Assembly (NCBI GenBank): GCA_002371215.1
Contig: DFGL01000086.1
Coordinates: 1-54,522 of the forward strand
DNA: 54,522 bases
Reading direction: 5' to 3'
Source of the DNA: Ruminococcaceae bacterium UBA3751
Lineage (GTDB): Bacteria; Bacillota; Clostridia; Oscillospirales; Acutalibacteraceae
Both the position numbers and the translations under genes were made by a program. This document shows positions 32,844 through 40,751 of this stretch, one piece after another; within the stretch, counting starts at the first letter, position 1, and each line of letters opens with the position of its first letter. The notes beneath the pieces were generated by a model. That model was not told the origin of the DNA, made no database searches, and was given only the letters and a program-made list of their open reading frames with translations.

Positions 32844-33980
32844 TTATTCATCGTCATCGTCTATTGCAATATCAAGCTTTGCCTTTGCGGCAGCCCTTGT
32901 CTGAGCAATAGGCTTCTTTTCCTCGGGAATAGCAGCCTTCTGCGCTTCCCTCTTTTCTTCCGCTTCCTTATCAGCAGTTGACTTCATAGAAGCGATAACC
33001 TGCTTTTCGAGCTCAGACGCGAAGTCCTTATCGGTTTTGATTAAATCCTTAACCTTATCGCGTCCCTGAAAGCGCTGCTCACCGTATGAGAACCATGAGC
33101 CGCTCTTCTTGATTATGCCAAGATTAACTGCGAGGTCACAGATTTCGCCGTCGCGGTCAATACCCGTACCGTACATAATGTCAAACTCAGCCTGCTTAAA
33201 CGGCGGAGCCACCTTATTTTTAACAATCTTAGCTCTTGTACGGGAGCCTATAAATTCATTACCGGGAGCCTTAATCTGCTCGATTCTGCGAACGTCAATA
33301 CGCATAGAAGCATAGAACTTAAGAGCGCGTCCGCCGGTTGTTACCTCCGGATTACCGTAGATAACGCCAACCTTTTCACGAAGCTGGTTAATGAAGATAA
33401 TTATACAATTAGATTTATTTATTGCGCCCGCGAGCTTCCTCAAAGCCTGAGACATAAGCCTTGCGTGAAGTCCAACGTGAGAATCGCCCATTTCACCGTC
33501 AATTTCTGACTTAGGAACAAGAGCTGCAACCGAGTCAACAACTATAATATCAACAGCGCCCGAACGAACAAGCGACTCTGTAATCTCAAGAGCCTGTTCG
33601 CCATCGTCAGGCTGAGATACAAGGAGCGAATCAACGTCAACGCCGAGATTTTCAGCATACACGGGGTCAAGAGCATGCTCAGCGTCAATAAATGCGGCAG
33701 TGCCGCCCGTTTTCTGCGCCTCTGCTACGCAATGAAGCGCAAGAGTGGTTTTACCCGATGATTCAGGTCCGTAAATCTCAACAATTCTTCCCTTCGGGAG
33801 TCCGCCGATACCCGTTGCAATATCAAGGGTAAGAGATCCTGTTGATATAGCATCAACCTTAAGGTGCTGGTTTGTACCCATCTGCATAATTGCACCGGCG
33901 CCGAATTTCTTTTCTATCTGCTTAATAGCCGATTCAAGCGCAGCCTGTTTATCATTAGCTGCTTTTTTGTCAAGTGCCAT
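32844..33980 (-). CDS. recA: recombinase RecA
   Basis: 378 residues, normal length. Walker A GPESSGKTTLAL is near residues 70-81, the Walker B/DNA loops include IVVDSVAALVPKSE and NQLREKVGVIYGNPEV, and the C-terminus is acidic/Lys-rich. It has its own promoter and a GGAGGA ribosome site. First gene of recA-recX-rimO-pgsA. No obvious LexA box (CGAAC-N4-GTTCG type) was seen at the promoter. Confidence 0.98.
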   Translation of the reverse strand: MALDKKAANDKQAALESAIKQIEKKFGAGAIMQMGTNQHLKVDAISTGSLTLDIATGIGGLPKGRIVEIYGPESSGKTTLALHCVAEAQKTGGTAAFIDAEHALDPVYAENLGVDVDSLLVSQPDDGEQALEITESLVRSGAVDIIVVDSVAALVPKSEIDGEMGDSHVGLHARLMSQALRKLAGAINKSNCIIIFINQLREKVGVIYGNPEVTTGGRALKFYASMRIDVRRIEQIKAPGNEFIGSRTRAKIVKNKVAPPFKQAEFDIMYGTGIDRDGEICDLAVNLGIIKKSGSWFSYGEQRFQGRDKVKDLIKTDKDFASELEKQVIASMKSTADKEAEEKREAQKAAIPEEKKPIAQTRAAAKAKLDIAIDDDDE

Positions 33981-34016
33981 AATCTTTCCTCCGTATTATT
34001 CTAAAATTACTTGTTT

Positions 34017-34045
34017 ATTATACTAAATATAGTGTACAAAATCAA
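34017..34045 (-). promoter_or_regulatory. promoter of recA
   Basis: Minus strand: TTGATT, 17 bp, TATAAT, about 35 bp before the start. Confidence 0.78.
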
Positions 34046-34103
34046 GTTAATATACAAATTTGTCCTTTATTTTACACTTTATTAAAATAAATTAAAAAAA
34101 CAC

Positions 34104-34132
34104 TTGCATTTTTTGTTCGTTTGTGGTAATAT
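34104..34132 (+). promoter_or_regulatory. promoter of rpmB
   Basis: Plus strand: TTGCAT, 17 bp, TAATAT, followed by the AAGGAGG ribosome site of rpmB. Confidence 0.75.
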
Positions 34133-34167
34133 TTATCCGTTCTAAATTTATAAGGAGGTGTTCGCAA

Positions 34168-34353
34168 ATGGCTAAATGTGAATACTGTGGCAAGGATGTA
34201 TCCTTCGGTATTAAGGTATCCCACTCACACAGAAGAAGCAACAGAACTTGGAAGCCGAATATTAAGAGAGTTAAGGCTATCGTAAACGGCTCTCCCAAGA
34301 GAGTTTATGTTTGCACAAGATGCCTTCGTTCAGGTAAGGTAGAAAGAGCGTAA
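34168..34353 (+). CDS. rpmB: ribosomal protein L28
   Basis: 61 residues with the zinc-binding form of L28: CEYCGKD near the start and CTRCLRSGK near the end, with SHSHRRSNRTWKPN between. Start at 34168 with AAGGAGG; an upstream in-frame ATG lies in the promoter region and is not used. In Bacillus rpmB is next to spoVM; here it is next to recA. Confidence 0.96.
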   Translation: MAKCEYCGKDVSFGIKVSHSHRRSNRTWKPNIKRVKAIVNGSPKRVYVCTRCLRSGKVERA

Positions 34354-34361
34354 TTAATAAA

Positions 34362-34427
34362 AATTAAAGCCATCCGAAAGGATGGCTTGTTTTTTTATTC
34401 AATTAAAGCCATCCGAAAGGATGGCTT
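34362..34427 (+). terminator. tandem duplicated terminators after rpmB
   Basis: The stem-loop AAGCCATCC-GAAA-GGATGGCTT occurs twice in an identical 27-bp repeat (34362-34388 and 34401-34427). The first has a long T run on the plus strand and ends rpmB. The second is nearer the convergent secreted-protein gene and, being symmetric, may act on the minus strand. Confidence 0.85.
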
Positions 34428-34438
34428 TTAAAAGTTAA

Positions 34439-35353
34439 TTAATAAACATAAGCACTGTCAATAAAGATTTTATACGAATCAAACTTGATTTTATCATAGT
34501 TTGAAGAATTCTTGTCGTAAGGAACGTAGAAATTATCGATAGCAGAATCACCGGCATTTTTAGCTGATAAATATGTATAATCATAATCGATTATTTTTCC
34601 GTCAGCATCATAAAAAAGAATTGAAGCGCGTATAGTATCAAGGTTTACTTTGCCAATATTCTGATTTTCAACAAGAACGCTTGTACCTGACTCATTAACA
34701 TTGTGATGTGTAATTGAAATGTTCTTAACGTACGTTTTCTTAGTGTAATAGCTTTCATCAACTGTAAGCTTGGTCTTATACGTTGCATAACCGTCAGTCG
34801 GTGAATATACGTGAAGAACGCAGGTACGACCCGCTTCAAAGCAATAGTTAGAATCGCCGTACGTATCTATAATATTGCCCTTAGCGTCATAAAATACTAC
34901 GCTGAGGTGAACGCTTACTGCACGCTTATTGTTGTTTTTAAGAATTGCAACAACAGACTTCGAGTTTGTGCACTTATAATACGTTGCCTTAATGTTCTTT
35001 ACAGTAATAGGCAACGGTTTAACAGTTACTTTACAGGTGTATTTTTTCTTTCCGACCTTTGCGGTAATTTTTGCCGTGCCTGCTTTTTTAGCAACAACTT
35101 TACCCTTTTTTACTGTAGCAATCTTCTTATTTGAGGAACTCCACTTAACCTTTTTCTTAGTTCCTTTTACCTTAAGCTTATACGAGTTACCCTCAATAAG
35201 AGTTAATTTTTTCTTGCTGATTTTAACCTTGCTCTTTGCCTCTGCAACGCTTACTATCGGAGCAACGGGAACGGTTGCCTCAATGAGCGGCGTAACGCTG
35301 AAAATTGTGAGCGCAGCAAGAAATACAGCTAATACTTTTTTGAAATTTTTCAC
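34439..35353 (-). CDS. secreted protein with Big_2-type Ig-like domain
   Basis: 304 residues. A signal peptide (MKNFKKVLAVFLAALTIFS, cleaved near AEA) is followed by a Big_2-like domain at about 40-112 with WSSSNKKIATVKKGKVVA. Two further beta-rich segments at about 115-200 and 208-304, each with a FYDAxGxIID-like line, resemble FxLYD-type extracellular domains. It is Lys-rich at the N-terminus. Probably a cell-surface or secreted protein; its ligand is unknown. The start codon is GTG with GAAGGAG. Confidence 0.85.
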   Translation of the reverse strand: MKNFKKVLAVFLAALTIFSVTPLIEATVPVAPIVSVAEAKSKVKISKKKLTLIEGNSYKLKVKGTKKKVKWSSSNKKIATVKKGKVVAKKAGTAKITAKVGKKKYTCKVTVKPLPITVKNIKATYYKCTNSKSVVAILKNNNKRAVSVHLSVVFYDAKGNIIDTYGDSNYCFEAGRTCVLHVYSPTDGYATYKTKLTVDESYYTKKTYVKNISITHHNVNESGTSVLVENQNIGKVNLDTIRASILFYDADGKIIDYDYTYLSAKNAGDSAIDNFYVPYDKNSSNYDKIKFDSYKIFIDSAYVY

Positions 35354-35384
35354 AATAAAACAACTCCTTCAATTTGATAAGTCC

Positions 35385-35413
35385 ATTATATACCTGCAAT
35401 ATAAATATGTCAA
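35385..35413 (-). promoter_or_regulatory. promoter of the Ig-like secreted protein
   Basis: Minus strand: consensus TTGACA, 17 bp, TATAAT. Confidence 0.82.
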
Positions 35414-35422
35414 TCCGTAAAA

Positions 35423-36754
35423 TTACTTCTTCCCTTCACCGCGCTCTCTGATTATAAAGCGAACGGGCGTTCCGTCAAGACCGAATATTTCTCTAAGTTG
35501 GTTTTCAAGATACCGCTGATATGAAAAATGGAACAAATCCGCACGGTTAACGAAGAAAACGAACGTAGGCGGTCTTGTTGAGGCCTGAGTCATATAGAAT
35601 ATCTTAAGGCGCTTACCCTTATCAGAGGGCGGTTGAACCCTTGCCGTAGCTGAAGCAAGGACCTCGTTGAGCTTACCCGTTGAGATACGCATTGAGTTCT
35701 GGGAATGAACGAATACAATCATCTCATAAAGGCGGTCAATCCTCTGCCCCGTTTTAGCAGATATAAACATAATCGGGGCGTAGGAAATAAATGAAAAGTC
35801 AACAGCAAGCTTTTCTCTGAATTCCTTCATCGTATTACCGTCCTTTTCAACAGCGTCCCACTTATTAACGGCGATAATGCAAGCCTTACCCTGCTCCATA
35901 GCAATTCCCGCAACCTTTGAATCCTGCTCCGTAAAGCCTTCGGTAGCATCAATCATAATAACGCAGACATTAGCTCTTTCAACAGCCATTCTGGCGCGGA
36001 TAATGCTGTACTTTTCGATATCGTCGTTGACTCTGCTTTTACGCCTTAATCCCGCAGTATCAATAAAATTGAACTTGCCGTAGTTATTCTCAATATAGGT
36101 ATCGGTAGTATCCCGGGTTGTACCTGCAATATCGGATACAATAGCACGGTCAGCGCCGCTGATTTTATTTACGAGCGAGGATTTACCAACATTCGGCTTT
36201 CCGATAATAGCAACGTTAATTATTTCCTTGTCGTCCTCTTCATTTTCATCAATTTCAGGCAGGTATTTAATTACCTCGTCAAGCAAATCGCCCGTACCGT
36301 GTCCGTGTACAGAGGAAACTGCAATCGGGTCGCCTAAGCCGAGGTTGTAAAACTCATAAAATTCAGGCTCGGGAGCGCCGATTTTATCGCACTTATTTAC
36401 GCAGAGAACAATCGGCTTATTGCTTTTAAGAAGCATTGCCGCAACTTCCTCGTCGCTGGCAACGATACCGCAACGGATATCAGTTACAAAAACTATAACG
36501 TCAGCTGTATCAATAGCCGTCTGTGCCTGTGCGCGCATCTGGGATAGGATAATATCGTTGCTGTACGGCTCTATACCGCCCGTATCGACAAGCAGAAAGC
36601 TTCTTCCGAGCCATTCGCAATCGCCGTAAATTCTGTCGCGCGTTACGCCCGGAGTATCGTCTACTATAGATAGTCTTGTACCTATTAACTTATTGAAAAG
36701 CGTTGATTTGCCGACATTTGGACGCCCGACTATTGCAACAACAGGTTTTGCCAT
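35423..36754 (-). CDS. der: GTPase Der (EngA)
   Basis: 443 residues with two tandem GTPase domains: GRPNVGKSTLFN near residue 9 and GKPNVGKSSLVN near 185, each with DTPG/DIAGTT-type switch motifs and NKCD/NKWD specificity motifs. A C-terminal KH-like domain follows. It is essential for 50S assembly. An rpmF terminator lies about 20 bp upstream of the start. Confidence 0.97.
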   Translation of the reverse strand: MAKPVVAIVGRPNVGKSTLFNKLIGTRLSIVDDTPGVTRDRIYGDCEWLGRSFLLVDTGGIEPYSNDIILSQMRAQAQTAIDTADVIVFVTDIRCGIVASDEEVAAMLLKSNKPIVLCVNKCDKIGAPEPEFYEFYNLGLGDPIAVSSVHGHGTGDLLDEVIKYLPEIDENEEDDKEIINVAIIGKPNVGKSSLVNKISGADRAIVSDIAGTTRDTTDTYIENNYGKFNFIDTAGLRRKSRVNDDIEKYSIIRARMAVERANVCVIMIDATEGFTEQDSKVAGIAMEQGKACIIAVNKWDAVEKDGNTMKEFREKLAVDFSFISYAPIMFISAKTGQRIDRLYEMIVFVHSQNSMRISTGKLNEVLASATARVQPPSDKGKRLKIFYMTQASTRPPTFVFFVNRADLFHFSYQRYLENQLREIFGLDGTPVRFIIRERGEGKK

Positions 36755-36773
36755 CGTCTCACCTCACAAATAC

Positions 36774-36800
36774 AATAATAAAGGCGGCATACTGCCGCCT
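36774..36800 (-). terminator. terminator after rpmF
   Basis: Minus strand: AGGCGGCA-GTA-TGCCGCCT stem-loop followed by TTTATTATT, between rpmF and der. Confidence 0.8.
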
Positions 36801-36815
36801 GATACTCAAGACATA

Positions 36816-36995
36816 TTAGTCCTTGCTTACGATTTCTCTGTCACCGTAATAACCGCAGTTTTTGCATACCTTATGAGGTACGGTATAACCGCCGCAGTTA
36901 GAGCACTTTACGAGTGTAGGAGCATCAAGCTTCCAAACGCTTGAACGTCTGCTGTTCTTCTTTGCTTTAGATGTTCTTCTTGCCGGTACTGCCAT
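36816..36995 (-). CDS. rpmF: ribosomal protein L32
   Basis: 59 residues starting MAVPARRTSKAKKNSRRSS, then WKLDAPTLVKCSNCGGYTVP and CKNCGYYGDREIV. The two CxxC pairs form the zinc ribbon of L32. A GGAGGA ribosome site precedes the ATG. It lies 32 bp downstream of yceD, the classical yceD-rpmF pair, and is too short for many gene finders. Confidence 0.97.
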   Translation of the reverse strand: MAVPARRTSKAKKNSRRSSVWKLDAPTLVKCSNCGGYTVPHKVCKNCGYYGDREIVSKD

Positions 36996-37027
36996 TTCAT
37001 TTTCCTCCTTGATATAATAAAGGTTAT

Positions 37028-37531
37028 TTATTCTTCATCAAGCAACTGCAAAAGCGCCGCCATTCTCGGGTCAACGTCCTTTTTGCAATCGCATTTTTCA
37101 CGGTTTAGGTTTTTACCGCACTTCGGACAAAGTCCTTTGCAATCGTCACTGCAAAGCATTTTTTGCGGTAAGAAAAGCTGAATTTCCTGATACACGAATT
37201 CATCAACGTTAAACTCGTTATCGCTGCCCAAAATGATATAGTCCTCGTCGTCCTCTTCATTTTCAAGGCGGTTAACGACTATTCTGCTGACGTCAAAGGA
37301 ATAATCCCTTTTGAATTCATCCGCGCATCTGTCACAAACTCCGCTGAAGGTGAAGCTGATATTCAACTCAAGGTTTACAATATCCGCTTTATTATACGCA
37401 GTTCCCTTTACCTTTACACCGTCTTTGAGTGGCTGATAGGCGCCGTATTCAAAATCGCCGAGATTCAGCAAATAATCAATATCAACTTTTTCTACGGACG
37501 AGTTGAATAAGTTAGTAAAATTGAGCTGCAT
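37028..37531 (-). CDS. YceD family protein (DUF177)
   Basis: 167 residues. An N-terminal beta domain includes CDRCADEF (a CxxC site), followed by an acidic stretch, and the C-terminus has a second cysteine cluster (CSDDCKGLCPKCGKNL and CDC), probably a zinc ribbon. YceD proteins affect 23S rRNA accumulation in other organisms. The start at 37531 has a GAGGTGG site; the longer frame upstream has none and would cover the promoter. Partner of rpmF. Confidence 0.93.
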   Translation of the reverse strand: MQLNFTNLFNSSVEKVDIDYLLNLGDFEYGAYQPLKDGVKVKGTAYNKADIVNLELNISFTFSGVCDRCADEFKRDYSFDVSRIVVNRLENEEDDEDYIILGSDNEFNVDEFVYQEIQLFLPQKMLCSDDCKGLCPKCGKNLNREKCDCKKDVDPRMAALLQLLDEE

Positions 37532-37559
37532 ATATACCACCTCATCATTGCACCTAAGT

Positions 37560-37588
37560 ATTATATATATTAAATATAGTTTTGTCAA
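37560..37588 (-). promoter_or_regulatory. promoter of yceD-rpmF
   Basis: Minus strand: TTGACA, 17 bp, TATAAT, directly after the preceding terminator. Confidence 0.82.
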
Positions 37589-37589
37589 G

Positions 37590-37623
37590 AAAAAAATAAA
37601 AAATCCCGCGATAAACGCGGGAT
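37590..37623 (-). terminator. terminator of the P-loop protein gene
   Basis: Minus strand: ATCCCGCG / CGCGGGAT stem with a 5-nt loop, then a 13-base T-rich run. Confidence 0.9.
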
Positions 37624-37633
37624 TGGTATTAAG

Positions 37634-38050
37634 TTATATTTCTTCGCAGTAATCAAATACCTCAACGGGTAAATCCTCTTTATCGCAGCTGAGAGTGAAG
37701 TAGAAATCTACGTCTGAGCTTTCGCTGAGATTTGAAAGCATATCAAAGAACTGAATAAGCTCTCCGTACTCTCTGCCTACAATTTTAAAGGTTGCGTCAA
37801 CAAGAATATCGGTAACGTCATAATTACCTGCACATATACCTGCAATAAAGCCGTAAAAAGCCTTATGACCTTTGATGGCATATGTATCTGTTTCAAGAAG
37901 GCGAGCCTTTGAAGATACATCGTAAGTAAGCTTAGGTTCATTTTCTATACATACTACATTACCGTCTGAATTCTCAACGCAGGAATTCACAAAATCAATA
38001 AGTCTTTTAGTTTTTCCGTGGCCTTTATTGCCGATAATAACTTTTATCAT
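37634..38050 (-). CDS. small P-loop protein of unknown function
   Basis: 138 residues with a Walker A motif GNKGHGKTKRLID at residues 7-19 and a possible Walker B near TDILVDAT. The rest alternates strands and helices, ending in a short acidic tail. It looks like a compact P-loop NTPase, but no named family was recognised and it lacks the second half expected of PilT- or kinase-type proteins. Monocistronic, between pgi and yceD, with its own terminator and a perfect 16-bp palindrome upstream. Confidence 0.85.
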   Translation of the reverse strand: MIKVIIGNKGHGKTKRLIDFVNSCVENSDGNVVCIENEPKLTYDVSSKARLLETDTYAIKGHKAFYGFIAGICAGNYDVTDILVDATFKIVGREYGELIQFFDMLSNLSESSDVDFYFTLSCDKEDLPVEVFDYCEEI

Positions 38051-38080
38051 TATAAAAATCCTCCAACTAAGGTATACTCA

Positions 38081-38096
38081 AAAGACATATGTCTTT
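38081..38096. promoter_or_regulatory. perfect 16-bp palindrome upstream of the P-loop gene
   Basis: AAAGACATATGTCTTT is fully self-complementary and lies about 30 bp before the start codon, between pgi and the P-loop gene. It is operator-like; a weak T run follows on the minus strand, so a small terminator for pgi is the alternative. Confidence 0.45.
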
Positions 38097-38107
38097 ACAT
38101 TAGTTTA

Positions 38108-39451
38108 TCATAAACCTAACTGTTTTTCAAGCCTTTCTTTTTCGTTTTCATAACCCGGCTTGCCGAGAAGAGCAAACATATTCTTCTTATAACTTTCAAC
38201 TCCGGGTTGGTCAAACGGGTTAATTCCGAGAATATAGCCCGATACAGCGCATACCTTTTCAAAGAAGTAAATTAAATATCCTATATTGTATTCGTCAGCC
38301 TTTTCTGCCTCAATAACAAGGTTGCCGACTCCTCCCTCTGTGTGCGCCAAAAGGGTTCCGAGCCTTGCCTTTTCGTTAACGGAGCTCATCTTATCGCCTG
38401 CAAGGAAATTAAGCCCGTCAACATTTTCTTCATCAGCCTTAATAATATAATCGCTGTCTACCGAATTGAACTTTACAACAGTTTCAAACATTAAATCAGC
38501 GCCGCTCTCCTGGATAAACTGTCCGAGAGAATGAAGGTCTGTTGAAAATACACAAGAAACGGGAAACAGCCCTTTACCGTTTTTACCCTCGCTTTCAGCG
38601 AAGAGCTGTTTAAGCCATTCATTAAACATAGCCATTGAAGGCTCATAAGATACAAAGCACTCAAGCCTCTTGCCCTTTTCATAAAGGCAATTTCTTAATG
38701 CTGCGTATTTAAGAACGTCGTTACAGTTGAAACATTCGCCGTTATAATCTTTCATAGCGTCAGCCGCACCCTTCATAAGAAGGTCAATATCAATTCCTGC
38801 TACGGCAATCGGAAGAAGCCCTACGGCTGTTAAAACGGAATATCTTCCGCCTACATCATCGGGAACGACGAAGGTTTTATAGCCCTCTTTATCTGCGAGC
38901 GCTTTAAGAGTACCCTTTGATTTATCGGTTGTACAGAATATACGCTTTGCAGCCTCTTCATTGCTGTACTTTGAATAAACAAGCTCTCTGAATACTCTGA
39001 ATGCTATAGCGGGTTCGGTTGTTGTACCGCTCTTTGAAATAACGTTAACGCAAATATCCTTACCCTCGCAGAGACTTACGACCTCGTTAAGCGCTGCGGA
39101 GCTGATAGAGTTACCGATAAAATAAATCTGAGGCGTATCTTTACAAATCAGATTATAGTTGTTTGAGGTGCATGCCTCAATAACAGCTCTTGCGCCGAGA
39201 TATGAGCCGCCGATACCGATAACGATTAATACGTCGGCGTTATTCTTTATATACTCAGCGGATTTCTTGATTTCGCTGAATTCTTCCTTGTCATAATCCT
39301 CAGGAAGAGTAACCCAGCCGAGATAGTCGTTACCCAAACCTGATTTATTGTTAAGGGTTTCAAGGGCGTCCTTTGCTCTCTGCTCCATTGCCGCTAAATC
39401 GGAAGCAGAAACAACGCCTTCAACATATTTAGAGTTAAACTTTAATGACAT
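38108..39451 (-). CDS. pgi: glucose-6-phosphate isomerase
   Basis: 447 residues, the usual bacterial length, converting glucose-6-phosphate and fructose-6-phosphate. Signatures are VIGIGGSYLGARAVIEA near residue 77, SKSGTTTEPAIAFR near 138, and the C-terminal GINPFDQPGVESYK. Monocistronic with its own promoter. Confidence 0.97.
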   Translation of the reverse strand: MSLKFNSKYVEGVVSASDLAAMEQRAKDALETLNNKSGLGNDYLGWVTLPEDYDKEEFSEIKKSAEYIKNNADVLIVIGIGGSYLGARAVIEACTSNNYNLICKDTPQIYFIGNSISSAALNEVVSLCEGKDICVNVISKSGTTTEPAIAFRVFRELVYSKYSNEEAAKRIFCTTDKSKGTLKALADKEGYKTFVVPDDVGGRYSVLTAVGLLPIAVAGIDIDLLMKGAADAMKDYNGECFNCNDVLKYAALRNCLYEKGKRLECFVSYEPSMAMFNEWLKQLFAESEGKNGKGLFPVSCVFSTDLHSLGQFIQESGADLMFETVVKFNSVDSDYIIKADEENVDGLNFLAGDKMSSVNEKARLGTLLAHTEGGVGNLVIEAEKADEYNIGYLIYFFEKVCAVSGYILGINPFDQPGVESYKKNMFALLGKPGYENEKERLEKQLGL

Positions 39452-39492
39452 ATTTTAACCTCTTTTAATTAATTTATAATTTAATGTGCTAA

Positions 39493-39521
39493 ATTATACA
39501 ACAAAACGACAAAAAAATCAA
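39493..39521 (-). promoter_or_regulatory. promoter of pgi
   Basis: Minus strand: TTGATT, 17 bp, TATAAT. It lies just after the D,D-carboxypeptidase stop codon. Confidence 0.72.
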
Positions 39522-39528
39522 TATATAT

Positions 39529-40662
39529 TTAAAGATTATTGATAACTATACAAAATATGTCATTTACAGTAACGGTTTTTACATCCTTTTTTGCAACCAA
39601 TTTAATACTTCCGAGTTCTTTTCCATTGTTTTCTATTACGATTTCGCCGAGACTGTCTCCTTTTTTAACAGGAGCATTAACAGAGTTTACAAGCTTATAC
39701 TTATAGGATAGCTCCCCTGCTCCTTTTTTAATCATAACCTTACTGTTTTCTGACAGTGCGGGAGTGATTTCTTTTACAATTCCGTTTTTAACTTTTACAG
39801 GCTTAATTTTAGATTTATCAATCTTGGGCTCAATAAGCTCATAACTTGCAAAACCCCATTCAAGAAGATTTGCAGCCGTGTCAAAACGTTTTTCACTCGT
39901 ATCAGAGCCTAAAACAACTGCGACAAGGTTTATTCCATCACGCCTTGCGGTTGCAGATATGCAAAAGCCTGCATTAGATGTTGTTCCCGTTTTTAGCCCC
40001 GTTATTCCGTTGAAGGTATTGACAAGCTTATTTGTGTTATTAAGTTCCGTTTTTCCGTTTCTGAGGCTGTCAAGCCAGATTGACGTGTACTTTTCAATTC
40101 TCTTGTGCTTCATAACCTCTCTTGTCATCAAAGCAATGTCGTAAGCGCAGGAATAATGGTTTGTAACGGTATCGTCAAGACCGTTGCAGTTTTCAAAATT
40201 AGTATTTTGGCATCCGAGTTCCTTGGCTCTTTCATTCATCATACTGACAAAAGATGAGGTTGAGCCGCCGATATATTCTGCAAGTGCCGTGCAGGCGTCG
40301 TTTGCACTCGCAACAACAACGGCTTTAAACAACTCCTCAACTGTCATCTGTTCACCCTGTTCAAGCCATATCTGGGACCCGCCCATTTTTACTGCCTCTG
40401 CGCTTGCGCTTACTTTATCGGTCATTTTTATCTTTCCGCTGTCAACGGCTTCCAGCACAAGAAGAATTGTCATTACTTTAGTTACTGACGCAGGCGAAAG
40501 ATGCGCGTTTTCATTCTCCTTATACAGCACCTCACCGTTATCAAGACACATCAGAACGACTGATTTTGCCTCTACGAAATCAAGCTTTTCTGCACCGCAT
40601 GATACAATAGGAAAACTCAATATAACTGTTAAACAAAGTAAAATGCTAATAATTTTTTTCAT
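39529..40662 (-). CDS. D-alanyl-D-alanine carboxypeptidase (peptidase S11, DacF-like)
   Basis: 377 residues. A signal peptide (MKKIISILLCLTVILSFPI) precedes the penicillin-binding domain. Catalytic motifs are SPASVTKVM (SxxK), the SAND segment (SxN) and GLKTGTTSN (KTG). A C-terminal beta domain follows, with no strong membrane helix at the end. It trims pentapeptides in peptidoglycan; DacB/DacF sporulation types cannot be separated by eye. Start at 40662 (upstream in-frame ATG codons precede it). Confidence 0.94.
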   Translation of the reverse strand: MKKIISILLCLTVILSFPIVSCGAEKLDFVEAKSVVLMCLDNGEVLYKENENAHLSPASVTKVMTILLVLEAVDSGKIKMTDKVSASAEAVKMGGSQIWLEQGEQMTVEELFKAVVVASANDACTALAEYIGGSTSSFVSMMNERAKELGCQNTNFENCNGLDDTVTNHYSCAYDIALMTREVMKHKRIEKYTSIWLDSLRNGKTELNNTNKLVNTFNGITGLKTGTTSNAGFCISATARRDGINLVAVVLGSDTSEKRFDTAANLLEWGFASYELIEPKIDKSKIKPVKVKNGIVKEITPALSENSKVMIKKGAGELSYKYKLVNSVNAPVKKGDSLGEIVIENNGKELGSIKLVAKKDVKTVTVNDIFCIVINNL

Positions 40663-40694
40663 AATCATCACCACTTATTAATATTCAATTTATA

Positions 40695-40723
40695 TTGTAT
40701 TAATGCAATTAATTTGCTATAAT
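40695..40723 (+). promoter_or_regulatory. promoter of mtaB
   Basis: Plus strand: TTGTAT, 17 bp, TATAAT; the AAAGGAAG ribosome site follows. Confidence 0.7.
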
Positions 40724-40751
40724 AAGCTAAATTACACGAAAGGAAGATAAA

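Noticed and set aside
34017..34060. LexA/SOS box at the recA promoter
   Set aside because: No CGAAC-N4-GTTCG-type palindrome or close variant was seen near the -35 and -10 boxes.
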